This document shows, piece by piece, positions 1 through 5,611 of a stretch of 22,023 bases of DNA; positions within the stretch are counted from its first letter, which is position 1; the number at the start of each line of letters is the position of its first letter. Origin of the DNA: a virus. The stretch is taken from IMG/VR virus record IMGVR_UViG_3300027858_000027, positions 1 through 22,023 of that record; one strand, 5' to 3'. Both the position numbers and the translations under genes were made by a program. The notes under the pieces were generated by a model. The model searched no databases. It was not told where the DNA came from and saw only the letters and a list, made by a program, of their open reading frames with translations.

Positions 1-446
1 CCGATAAAGCTATAGTTTGGTACCGTAATCACGTGGGGATAACTAGGGCGAATGTCGATGCAACTGGTGTCGGTACAGGCGTTGCTCCACAAATGCAAAA
101 GTCTGATAGGATCGTTGCCACAGGTATTAAAGTTGCATCAAAGCCTACAATAAAAACAGAGTTAGGTGAATTCCGTATCCTGAGAAATGAGCTTTTATGG
201 AGGGTCCGGGAGTGGCTTCGTACAGATCCGGGGGCAATGCTACCGCCAGATGAAGATTTAATTGATCAACTCCTAGTTCCGACATATTGTACCGACTCCG
301 GATATGTCGAGGTGATGAATACCGCAGACATGAAGGCTTTACTAGGACGAAGCCCTGATCATCTCATGTCCTTAGCTATGACTTTTGCGGGGGGAGGTGG
401 ACTCTTCGACGGGTGTGACTTCCAGGATTTTCCGGATCAGGCATAA
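1..446 (+). CDS. terL: Terminase large subunit, C-terminal part (partial at 5' end)
   Basis: The reading frame is open from base 3 to the TAA at 444-446 with no start in the window, so this is the 3' end of a longer gene; the in-frame GTG at 33 is internal. The visible 147 residues are the RNase H-like nuclease half of a phage packaging terminase, which cuts concatemeric DNA during packaging at the portal. What shows it: a strand ending in V-D-A-T-G-V-G (Asp about residue 19 of the fragment, a metal-binding position in this family), then a conserved 'E-L-W-R-R-E/L-R' like helix (NELLWRVREWLR), a 'lLvPtY' strand and a terminal R-S-P-D-H-L-M-S-L-A-M-T-F-A helix whose Asp is the usual last catalytic acid. 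The ATPase motor domain lies left of the window. The family assignment is recognition of these motifs and is fairly secure. Confidence 0.88.
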   Translation, partial: DKAIVWYRNHVGITRANVDATGVGTGVAPQMQKSDRIVATGIKVASKPTIKTELGEFRILRNELLWRVREWLRTDPGAMLPPDEDLIDQLLVPTYCTDSGYVEVMNTADMKALLGRSPDHLMSLAMTFAGGGGLFDGCDFQDFPDQA

Positions 447-469
447 GGCTTGCATGCTGGGTGACTGGG

Positions 470-492
470 CAATTAATAAAGTCCATTAATTG
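470..492 (+). promoter_or_regulatory. AT-rich inverted repeat overlapping a promoter -35
   Basis: A perfect 8-bp inverted repeat, CAATTAAT (470-477) and ATTAATTG (485-492), separated by 7 nt. It lies 23 nt after the terL stop and its right arm overlaps the putative -35 at 490-495. It could be an operator for the following gene or a weak transcript 3' end for terL; there is no real T-tract, so the operator reading is preferred. Inference only. Confidence 0.4.
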
Positions 493-517
493 TAATTCTT
501 TAGACCTGTGATAAAAT
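490..517 (+). promoter_or_regulatory. Predicted sigma70-type promoter with extended -10
   Basis: A -35-like TTGTAA (490-495), a 16-nt spacer and a -10 TAAAAT (512-517) preceded by TGA (509-511), i.e. the extended -10 form TGnTAnnnT. The expected transcript start near 524 gives a leader of about 40 nt to the ATG at 563. A 5-bp dyad CTGTG (506-510) / CACAG (525-529) brackets the -10 and could be an operator. It would drive only the exported-protein gene, which has its own terminator. Confidence 0.5.
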
Positions 518-562
518 AAATTTACACAGTTCAATTAACCTTAATAGATAGGAGAAAAGAGT

Positions 563-970
563 ATGAAGAAACTATGGCCAGTGATTGCAGTTCTTTTTTT
601 AACCCTAGGGTTCCAGTGGTTAGTCGCCACTGTCGCAATAGCTGGAGATCAGTGCGATGTGGTAGGGAATTCGTATACGATCACTATCGATGGTGGTGAT
701 TGGATCTTGACAGATTTTGTTGATGCTGTAGGTTTCTCTCCACTCCCCCCATGTGGCGGAAATGTGAGCCTTGTGTCTCCAGATGGTTATTATACGTCCC
801 ATAAGTGGAATGCAAATTATGACGGCACCCTTACTGTGGCTGGCCTCCCTGCTAAATTGACACCGGAAGGATTAAAACTTTATGGGGTACCTATGGATCT
901 ATATATCCTACATATCGGTAATAAGCTTTATATGACGGAGCAGGAGGTTCCTCAGTTCCTCCTTAAGTGA
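563..970 (+). CDS. Exported small protein with signal peptide (candidate moron)
   Basis: A 135-residue protein of no family I recognise. Residues 1-27 look like a Sec signal peptide: Lys-Lys at 2-3, a hydrophobic core at about 5-27, and a likely signal peptidase I site after A-I-A (27/28). The mature part, about 108 residues, is strand-rich, with two cysteines (31 and 64) that could form one disulfide, and aromatic residues near the end. The start has a good ribosome site (AGGAG about 8 nt upstream). It sits between terL and the rest of the late genes with its own promoter (490-517) and terminator (1014-1054), the arrangement typical of phage morons. By analogy such products act in the host envelope, for example in superinfection exclusion or lysogenic conversion; that role is inferred. 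It is unlikely to be a virion core protein. Confidence 0.75.
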   Translation: MKKLWPVIAVLFLTLGFQWLVATVAIAGDQCDVVGNSYTITIDGGDWILTDFVDAVGFSPLPPCGGNVSLVSPDGYYTSHKWNANYDGTLTVAGLPAKLTPEGLKLYGVPMDLYILHIGNKLYMTEQEVPQFLLK

Positions 971-976
971 CCTGTT

Positions 977-1040
977 ATCCAGCGGACTCCATGTCCTGGT
1001 GTACAATTACCATAGCCATCCAGCGGACTCCATGTCCTGG
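977..1040 (+). repeat. Tandem direct repeat of a 23-bp hairpin-forming unit
   Basis: An identical 23-bp sequence occurs at 977-999 and 1018-1040 (period 41 bp), starting 6 nt after the stop codon at 970. Each copy can fold on itself (CCAG/CTGG ends, or GGAC-TCCAT-GTCC inside). Only the second copy is closed by AGCC/GGCT and followed by a T-run, so the first looks like a duplicated terminator stem that lost or never had its U-tract. Confidence 0.85.
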
Positions 1041-1054
1041 GCGGCTTTTTTTTT
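1014..1054 (+). terminator. Rho-independent terminator
   Basis: AGCC (1014-1017) pairs with GGCT (1043-1046), CCAG (1020-1023) with CTGG (1037-1040), and an internal GGAC/GTCC stem is an alternative; a run of nine T follows (1046-1054). It ends the transcript of the exported-protein gene and insulates the downstream promoter at 1069-1098. Confidence 0.75.
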
Positions 1055-1068
1055 GTTCAGTCGATTCA

Positions 1069-1098
1069 TTGCAACACTTCCACACCATGTAGTATACT
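1069..1098 (+). promoter_or_regulatory. Predicted promoter of the portal operon
   Basis: TTGCAA (1069-1074), an 18-nt spacer and TATACT (1093-1098). The expected start point, about 7 nt after the -10, falls at or next to the ATG at 1106, so the mRNA would have almost no leader. It follows the terminator directly and heads the run of genes 1106-5379. Confidence 0.55.
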
Positions 1099-1101
1099 AC
1101 A
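1088..1101. promoter_or_regulatory. Perfect palindrome covering the -10 (candidate operator)
   Basis: TGTAGTATACTACA is a perfect 14-bp palindrome centred on the -10 hexamer, so a bound dimer would exclude RNA polymerase. Its 10-bp core, TAGTATACTA, recurs at 5485-5494 in the only other large control region of the portal-capsid segment. I infer one shared regulator; none is encoded in the window. Confidence 0.55.
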
Positions 1102-1105
1102 CTTT

Positions 1106-1831
1106 ATGAGTATAATAAAACTCATCGAACATCCCCACGCCTTAGACTTATTTAGGTCCAGGTCAGACTATGCCAAGGTGCGCGGTATACCTTTAGTCGA
1201 AAGACCTTACTGGTTCGAGAATACAAAGACAGGCCAAAAATATTATGATCTGTATGCCTGTATAGGGTGGCCCTCAGAGATAACAGATAGTTCATATGGT
1301 TTACCGGGATATGCTGCGATAGTCGGTGTGGTCAGACCTACCGATGGTCTTGATACCAATAATCCGAGCGGTGCGAACTTCCAGCTTCTTGCCGAAGCTG
1401 AGAGTAAGGATGTTTCAACGCTCCTCGGAAAGTGTTTAAATCTAAGAGAGCAATATGGTTTCGGAGTACAAAAGAATCTACTCACAGTATGGCTAGGGGA
1501 CCCTGATAGGTTCTTAACTACCCTCGCATTACTGAATGAAGTTTTGATAGAAGATGGTGAGGTTAACGCTATCCTGGTAGCACCGCCTGACGATTTCTAT
1601 ACACCAAAGATTTTCGATAATTATGTTAGGGCCTTACAATCTATTGTATTACCAGAATCAAAGCGTTTCTATTTTGGGCATAATGATATATTACGAAATA
1701 AATTAAACAAGGAGTTTTGCAGAGATGATCCTTGTGTTTTGGCTATTGGTGGCTTGATACACTCTATGCTTTGTAGGACTACATGGATGGATAATGTGCA
1801 AGAATCTGTGTTTACAGTGGAGGAAGATTAA
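1106..1831 (+). CDS. Conserved-looking phage protein of unknown function
   Basis: A 241-residue soluble protein, mixed alpha/beta, with no signal peptide or membrane segment and no catalytic motif I can name. It has several aromatic and Gly-rich stretches (for example Y-D-L-Y-A-C-I-G-W-P-S near residues 48-58 and A-P-P-D-D-F-Y near 161-167). The start is the first ATG after the predicted -10; no Shine-Dalgarno precedes it and it would lie at the 5' end of the transcript. Its stop overlaps the next start by one base (TAATG), with GGAGG upstream, so translation is coupled to the membrane-protein gene. Its place at the head of the portal operon suggests a late or packaging-related role, but that is position only. 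Confidence 0.8.
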   Translation: MSIIKLIEHPHALDLFRSRSDYAKVRGIPLVERPYWFENTKTGQKYYDLYACIGWPSEITDSSYGLPGYAAIVGVVRPTDGLDTNNPSGANFQLLAEAESKDVSTLLGKCLNLREQYGFGVQKNLLTVWLGDPDRFLTTLALLNEVLIEDGEVNAILVAPPDDFYTPKIFDNYVRALQSIVLPESKRFYFGHNDILRNKLNKEFCRDDPCVLAIGGLIHSMLCRTTWMDNVQESVFTVEED

Positions 1832-2091
1832 TGATTAGCCAGATAGTCTTTTTTGGTATAGGAATACTTACCGGAGCCTTAATTATTTTATGTTCAGTAT
1901 GGATCGGTGCATGGATAGCATTGAGAGCCAAAAGCGGTGTCATGTCTATCCAAGAGCCGAAGGGTGATGTCTTTACTGTCGGGGATATCGACGATATACC
2001 GTTCCCTGAATCAGGAGAAAGTACCAGTGAGAAGCATATCCAGAAAAAAAATAATAGTTTTACGAAAATGTTTGGGAGTATGGAGGATTAA
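1831..2091 (+). CDS. Small protein with one N-terminal membrane helix
   Basis: 86 residues. Residues about 5-32 are a long hydrophobic helix rich in Ile, Gly and Trp, followed by a hydrophilic, acidic then Lys-rich tail (residues 33-86) without recognisable domain. Predicted topology is a single-pass inner-membrane protein. There is no lipobox. It overlaps the previous stop by one base and is followed directly (0 nt) by the Zn-ribbon gene, with GGAGG ahead of that start. One-helix proteins in late operons can be spanin or holin relatives, but nothing in the sequence shows that here. Confidence 0.72.
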   Translation: MISQIVFFGIGILTGALIILCSVWIGAWIALRAKSGVMSIQEPKGDVFTVGDIDDIPFPESGESTSEKHIQKKNNSFTKMFGSMED

Positions 2092-2361
2092 ATGGAAGGA
2101 TTTCTTGTTAAGTGTAGGACGTGTGGAGCAGCGATATACGAAACAACCGAGCACTATAATCCACACCAGCCATTGACGGGCGATATGCTCAGACTGATTG
2201 AGCCATACCATTCATATAATTGGCCAGTATATGACGGATCACTAGCTTGCAAGTCAACATCTCGTTTCCTTATGTTTTGTACAATGTGCGGTGGGTATAT
2301 ATCGACTACAGGTAAACTGGAGATAATCGATCCTATCCTTGAAGACGAAGTGAGAGGATAG
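2092..2361 (+). CDS. Small Zn-ribbon-like protein
   Basis: 89 residues. Two C-x-x-C pairs, C8/C11 (V-K-C-R-T-C-G) and C63/C66 (F-C-T-M-C-G-G), each followed by Gly, form a likely zinc ribbon with a 51-residue insert that holds several His and Tyr residues. The function is unknown; zinc ribbons in phage operons often bind nucleic acid or protein. The start is preceded by GGAGG (within the end of the upstream gene). The last codons contain half of the stem that can pair with the portal ribosome-binding site (see 2333-2361). Confidence 0.75.
   Translation: MEGFLVKCRTCGAAIYETTEHYNPHQPLTGDMLRLIEPYHSYNWPVYDGSLACKSTSRFLMFCTMCGGYISTTGKLEIIDPILEDEVRG
2333..2361 (+). promoter_or_regulatory. Possible stem covering the portal ribosome-binding site
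   Basis: CTATCCT (2333-2339) is perfectly complementary to AGGATAG (2355-2361), with a 15-nt loop. The right arm includes most of the portal Shine-Dalgarno (GAGGAT) and the upstream stop codon TAG. Ribosomes finishing the upstream gene would open it, which would couple portal synthesis to that gene. A 7-bp stem could be chance. Confidence 0.35.
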
Positions 2362-2365
2362 ATTT

Positions 2366-4336
2366 ATGCCAATCATAGATAAGAAATGGAATCTATCAAA
2401 TATCCCGCCCAAGGGTCATAAGGATGTAGCAGCTTTCGCAAACAATCTTTTTGAGATAGCGCGTCTCGAAAAAGAAAGGCTCGGAAAACATGATGATTTC
2501 CTTGCTAATTATAGTCTTTATAGGGGTCAATCCAGGGACGGAGTAGCAACTAGAGCGCAGGCTCTTACTTTAGTGAATCTATATTTCTCGAATATCGAGA
2601 GAACCGTTGCGAATATAACAGCCAGAAAACCTATAGGTGAGGTTGTAGACCTGGATGGGACGAGTAGTGATGGTGCTGAGGACGTCCTATCTGCTAAGCT
2701 CCTTAAGTGGTGGAAGGAAAACAACCAGCAAAAACTTATCAGATCATCGGCTAGGACCATGGAGATATATGGTATCACACTTGAGAAGCCTTCATGGAAC
2801 AAAAAAATGGATAGTCCGGCTATAACAATAACTGATCCATTCTCTTTTTATCCAGCCCCTGGATTCTTCGAAGACATTTCAACCGATGCCCCCTTTATTT
2901 CCTATGCATACCTCAAATTTGTTGATGCTATGGAGGCCGAGTTTAATGTTAACGATTTGGTAGCAGACGAGGCTTATGACCTATTAGGAACAGTGAGGGA
3001 GGAATACAAGGGCACGGGTTATGCTCAGCTCGACACATCTCTAACTGGGAAATATGCAGATCCGATGACCAAAGCTATAACAACTCAGACCGGAGCTGTA
3101 GATAAAAAGCTGGAGCGTTGTCTCGTTAAAGAAGTGTGGGTCAGAGATAATAGGACGAAAACAATAATTGAAGAACACCCTGCTGTTGATCCTGCAACCA
3201 GTATGCCTGTTATGGATGATAATGGCGAAATGGTTATTGAGAAAACCACAAAAATAATCAAAGTATATCCAGACGGAATACGGAAGATAACTATTGCAGC
3301 CAGTAAATCATCTGACAAAAATAGTGACGGTTATGTAGTACTCGATGACTGTGCAAATCCTAATATAAATCCTCAACTCGATACTGCGATTGCATCATGT
3401 ACCTTCCCTTGGGGCCGGTTGCCATGCTATCATGCTAATAGCTACAGTGATCTTGTATCCTTGTGGGGATTTGCTGCCGCAGAGCAGGTAGGTGATCTTA
3501 TTATCAAGATCAATAAGATTTTTAGTAGACTTGTCAATTACGTTATTAATGTAATGAGTCCACCGCTTATTGTGCAAAAACATTGTGGAATTACAAAAGA
3601 GATGATAGAGGCTGGGCTCAAGAAGGGTGGTCGCCTTATCTTGATGCCTACTACTCCGAATGCCCGTATCGAGTTTATGCAAGTGCCTAATTTGCCAAGC
3701 ACCTTCTTTCAAGTGCTTGAGCTTATAGTCAATTTTTTTGACAGGATATATGCTATCGAGAGTGCTGATAGAGGCCAGGCTCCAAAGGGTGTCATTGCCG
3801 CAAGTGCTATAGTAGCCTTACAGGAGAGGAACCAGGAACTTGTACAGGCCAAGACATCGGCTATTGAATCCTTAGCTGAGAATAGATCGAGATGGTGCAT
3901 TGGTCTATATCAAAACTTTGGAACTACATCTGAATTTGTTGATGTGGCTGGAGATCCTATTGAGTTTATTGGGACAAAATTCGCAGGTAGGAAATTTAGT
4001 TATGTTGTAGAGACAGGATCTACTACACCAAGAACCTCTCTCCAGACACAAGAAATTGGAAAGTGGTTATGGGAGTCGGGGGCAATAGATAGAAGGGCCG
4101 TGCTCGAATTGCTTAATGTGGCTGGGTGGAAAGAGATAATAGAGAGGATGGGTGAAACCCAGCTTGATCAAGCTCTTCAGGTATTAATTGATTCTGGTTT
4201 ACCAGAAGAAGCTGCCCTTGAGATGAAACAATATCTTATGGAGCCAGAGCAAGGGCCGGGGGGTGAGAATTCTAAAGGCGAAGCATCGAAGGCCGCTAAG
4301 CCTGGGACGCCTAAAGCTAAGCAGGGGGCAGAATGA
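2366..4336 (+). CDS. Portal protein
   Basis: 656 residues, in the range of portals from short-tailed phages. Twelve copies form the ring at one vertex through which TerL pumps DNA and on which the head-tail adaptor docks. What shows it: an N-terminal helical wing beginning with a Y-x-L-Y-R-G like motif and R-x-x-A-x-x-L-x-x-x-N-x-x-x-S (residues about 50-75, 'NLYFSNIERTVANITARKP'), a central beta region with Asp/Lys-rich insertions (residues about 250-340), a long Leu/Ile-rich helix near 370-395 (the crown/stem region), and a C-terminal Gln/Glu-rich helical part ending in a Lys/Pro/Gly tail (about 627-656). Position after terL and before scaffold and capsid agrees. It ends in ATGA, overlapping the next gene by 4 nt. 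Confidence 0.85.
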   Translation: MPIIDKKWNLSNIPPKGHKDVAAFANNLFEIARLEKERLGKHDDFLANYSLYRGQSRDGVATRAQALTLVNLYFSNIERTVANITARKPIGEVVDLDGTSSDGAEDVLSAKLLKWWKENNQQKLIRSSARTMEIYGITLEKPSWNKKMDSPAITITDPFSFYPAPGFFEDISTDAPFISYAYLKFVDAMEAEFNVNDLVADEAYDLLGTVREEYKGTGYAQLDTSLTGKYADPMTKAITTQTGAVDKKLERCLVKEVWVRDNRTKTIIEEHPAVDPATSMPVMDDNGEMVIEKTTKIIKVYPDGIRKITIAASKSSDKNSDGYVVLDDCANPNINPQLDTAIASCTFPWGRLPCYHANSYSDLVSLWGFAAAEQVGDLIIKINKIFSRLVNYVINVMSPPLIVQKHCGITKEMIEAGLKKGGRLILMPTTPNARIEFMQVPNLPSTFFQVLELIVNFFDRIYAIESADRGQAPKGVIAASAIVALQERNQELVQAKTSAIESLAENRSRWCIGLYQNFGTTSEFVDVAGDPIEFIGTKFAGRKFSYVVETGSTTPRTSLQTQEIGKWLWESGAIDRRAVLELLNVAGWKEIIERMGETQLDQALQVLIDSGLPEEAALEMKQYLMEPEQGPGGENSKGEASKAAKPGTPKAKQGAE

Positions 4337-4686
4337 AAGAAAATAGAACATTAAATACTGGTGAAGGCTCCACAAACAAGATTACAGTAATGGACCACCC
4401 TGGAGCTGGAGGGGCATGTCATAGATATCTTATAACAAAGAATCATGTGTCACTATGCTTCGTTAAATTTCAAGAGAGTCAAATCAAAGAATTTGGAGTC
4501 ACTGGTTGTCAGAATGAGGATCTTCTTTCTATTGTGATAGATAGACTTGAGTGTTTTCAGGCCGGATCTTTTGCCTGTGAAGAGAACGAGAGAGCATTAC
4601 GAAAGATACAGGAAGGACTCGATTGGCTAAAATACAGAACCTCGGATCGTATTCGTAGGGGCGTTGAAGGAACAGATAGGAGATAG
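4333..4686 (+). CDS. Tad1/Acb2-family cyclic-nucleotide sponge (immune evasion)
   Basis: 117 residues. The C-terminal two thirds match the pattern of the Acb2/Tad1 hairpin family: a strand with F-Q-x-x-x-I-K-E-F-G-V-T-G-C-Q (47-60), then N-E-D-L-L-S-I-V-I-D-R-L (61-72), F-Q-A-G-S-F-A-C-E-E-N (75-85), a helix with A-L-x-K-I-x-E-x-L-x-W-L (88-99), and the signature R-T-x-x-R-x-x-R-G-V-E-G-T (102-114). The strand-rich N-terminus, including H-P-G-A-G-G-A-C-H (22-30), is more like Tad1 than the all-helical Acb2. Known family members bind and sequester the signal molecules of Thoeris (gcADPR) and/or CBASS (cyclic oligonucleotides) so host effectors stay off. It is coupled to the portal gene through ATGA and preceded by a G-rich ribosome site. 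Which ligand this one binds cannot be read from sequence. Confidence 0.8.
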   Translation: MKENRTLNTGEGSTNKITVMDHPGAGGACHRYLITKNHVSLCFVKFQESQIKEFGVTGCQNEDLLSIVIDRLECFQAGSFACEENERALRKIQEGLDWLKYRTSDRIRRGVEGTDRR

Positions 4687-4687
4687 T

Positions 4688-4936
4688 ATGGACAAAAATG
4701 ATGTAAGCAAAAATGTTCACGGAGATCAACAGGAAGCAGACGTTGTTGGTACTTTTCAGATCGTAATGTACAGCGATGGCAACATAAATGTGAGTGGTCC
4801 TATCAAGAACCCGGTAGTTGTCCTTGATGTCTTTGGTAGGGCATTGACAGCTGTAGCCGACTATGTCACACGGCAGGCTATAAATGATAGTAAGATTATA
4901 ATGCAAGATGACCCGAAGATTGTTACATCGAATTAG
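4688..4936 (+). CDS. Small phage protein with a G-N-I-N-V-S-G-P-I motif
   Basis: 82 residues from the ATG at 4688, chosen because GGAGA lies 7-8 nt upstream; an in-frame ATG at 4664 lacks a good ribosome site and overlaps the previous gene. After a polar N-terminus it has a strand (F-Q-I-V-M-Y-S-D-G-N-I-N-V-S-G-P-I, about 23-39), then a helix (V-L-D-V-F-G-R-A-L-T-A-V-A-D-Y-V). The strand-turn-helix pattern with a G-x-I/V-x-V-x-G-P-I core is one I recall in other small unannotated phage proteins, without known function. It starts 1 nt after the stop of the Tad1-like gene, so the two are probably co-translated. Confidence 0.72.
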   Translation: MDKNDVSKNVHGDQQEADVVGTFQIVMYSDGNINVSGPIKNPVVVLDVFGRALTAVADYVTRQAINDSKIIMQDDPKIVTSN

Positions 4937-4949
4937 GGAGGGTGATAAA

Positions 4950-5096
4950 GTGAGAGATATTACGTTAGCGATAGTGACGATAGGTATATTAGCCTTAGTG
5001 GCTATAGGTGTTGCTCCTACAACTGAGACCATGACAGTTTTGTCATATGCTGTTACCGCGATTGGTAGCCTTGCAACTGGCTATAAATTAAAGTAG
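4950..5096 (+). CDS. 48-residue membrane protein
   Basis: The GTG at 4950 is preferred over the upstream ATG at 4908, because a strong GGGAGGG lies 7-8 nt ahead and the longer form would overlap the previous gene. The product has two hydrophobic segments, about residues 4-20 and 26-43, with a short T-T-E-T turn and a Lys-containing C-terminus, so a two-pass inner-membrane protein is likely. Small hydrophobic proteins like this can be holins, but there is no lysis enzyme next to it to support that. It lies 7 nt upstream of the FmdB-type gene. Confidence 0.65.
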   Translation: MRDITLAIVTIGILALVAIGVAPTTETMTVLSYAVTAIGSLATGYKLK

Positions 5097-5103
5097 GTGG
5101 AAT

Positions 5104-5379
5104 ATGCCACTTTATACCTATAAATGCAATGATTGCGGTCTTGAGATGGATAAATCTTTTCCTATTAACGATTTTCCGCAAGAAGTTGAGTGTATAGCTT
5201 GCGGTAGAATAGCAAGGAAAATTTTGTCTGTAGGACATGGAGGTATACAGACAGATGGAGATGTTTTATGGCTTCCTTCGGCATGTGAGGTTTTACAAAG
5301 ACACGGTGAGCCACCGCTGACAACCCGCACGGAGTATAAGCAATATCTGAAAAAGGAGGGGCTTATACCTTGTAGCTAG
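5104..5379 (+). CDS. FmdB-type Zn-ribbon protein
   Basis: 91 residues. The N-terminus M-P-L-Y-T-Y-K-C-x-x-C-G with a second C-x-x-C-G (C8, C11, C30, C33) is the zinc ribbon of the FmdB/Zn_ribbon_8 family ('putative regulatory protein'); cellular members have the same opening M-P-x-Y-x-Y-x-C. Residues 40-91 form a phage-specific extension with L-P-S-A-C-E-V-L-Q-R-H-G-E-P-P and a helix. The molecular role is not known; phage copies commonly lie in structural operons. It is the last gene before the terminator at 5407-5438. GTGG (5097-5100, in the ribosome site) can pair with CCAC (5107-5110) across the start codon, a weak 4-bp stem. Confidence 0.8.
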   Translation: MPLYTYKCNDCGLEMDKSFPINDFPQEVECIACGRIARKILSVGHGGIQTDGDVLWLPSACEVLQRHGEPPLTTRTEYKQYLKKEGLIPCS

Positions 5380-5406
5380 AATAAGATCCACCCTTATCTA
5401 ATATAC

Positions 5407-5438
5407 CCCGACTGACTTGTGTTAGTCCGGGTTTTTTT
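5407..5438 (+). terminator. Rho-independent terminator after the portal operon
   Basis: CCCG-ACT (5407-5413) pairs with AGT-C-CGGG (5424-5431), leaving one bulged C, and is followed by seven T (5432-5438). It separates the 1106-5379 genes from the scaffold/capsid genes and so implies a new promoter downstream. Confidence 0.75.
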
Positions 5439-5464
5439 GTGCAAAAAATAAAAAAGTCGGATAG

Positions 5465-5524
5465 GTGTAAACTTTCTTTACATATAGTATACTAAATGTA
5501 AGAAAGTGTAAAGAAACTTTACAC
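5465..5524 (+). promoter_or_regulatory. Dyad-rich control region (operator cluster and candidate promoter)
   Basis: Three adjoining dyads lie in 60 bp. First, TGTAAA (5466-5471) and TTTACA (5477-5482), 5-nt spacer. Second, a 24-bp near-perfect palindrome (5478-5501): outer arms TTACAT and ATGTAA, core TAGTATACTA (5485-5494), one mismatched pair between. Third, GTGTAAAG (5506-5513) and CTTTACAC (5517-5524), 3-nt spacer. The core holds the -10-like TATACT (5488-5493), but no good -35 is 15-19 nt upstream, so the promoter may need an activator or a phage factor. The core repeats the one at 1089-1100. This region should start the scaffold-capsid transcript; the third dyad would lie in its leader as a stem-loop. 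No open frame of note lies in 5380-5611 apart from the start of the scaffold gene. Confidence 0.6.
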
Positions 5525-5611
5525 TAAATTTTATTAACAATCAGACAAGGGACTATCCATTTAGGGCGGCCCAAGGGAATAACGCCACAATAAATGGCCC
5601 CGGAGGGAAAC

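Noticed and set aside
33-446. A separate 137-residue gene beginning at GTG 33
   Set aside because: The frame is open upstream to base 3 with coherent TerL residues, so the GTG is an internal Val of a longer gene.
671-680. TCGTATACGA palindrome
   Set aside because: It resembles the GTATAC centre of the operators but lies inside a coding region and lacks the TAG/CTA flanks; GTATAC alone recurs elsewhere.
1937-2176. Plus-strand 79-residue frame overlapping two small genes
   Set aside because: It straddles the junction of the membrane-protein and Zn-ribbon genes, both of which have ribosome sites and tidy spacing.
4529-5032. 167-residue minus-strand frame
   Set aside because: It overlaps three well-spaced plus-strand genes, including the recognisable Tad1-like one.
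4950-5096. Holin assignment for the 48-residue membrane protein
   Set aside because: Two hydrophobic segments fit, but there is no endolysin or spanin nearby and the family cannot be read from so short a sequence.
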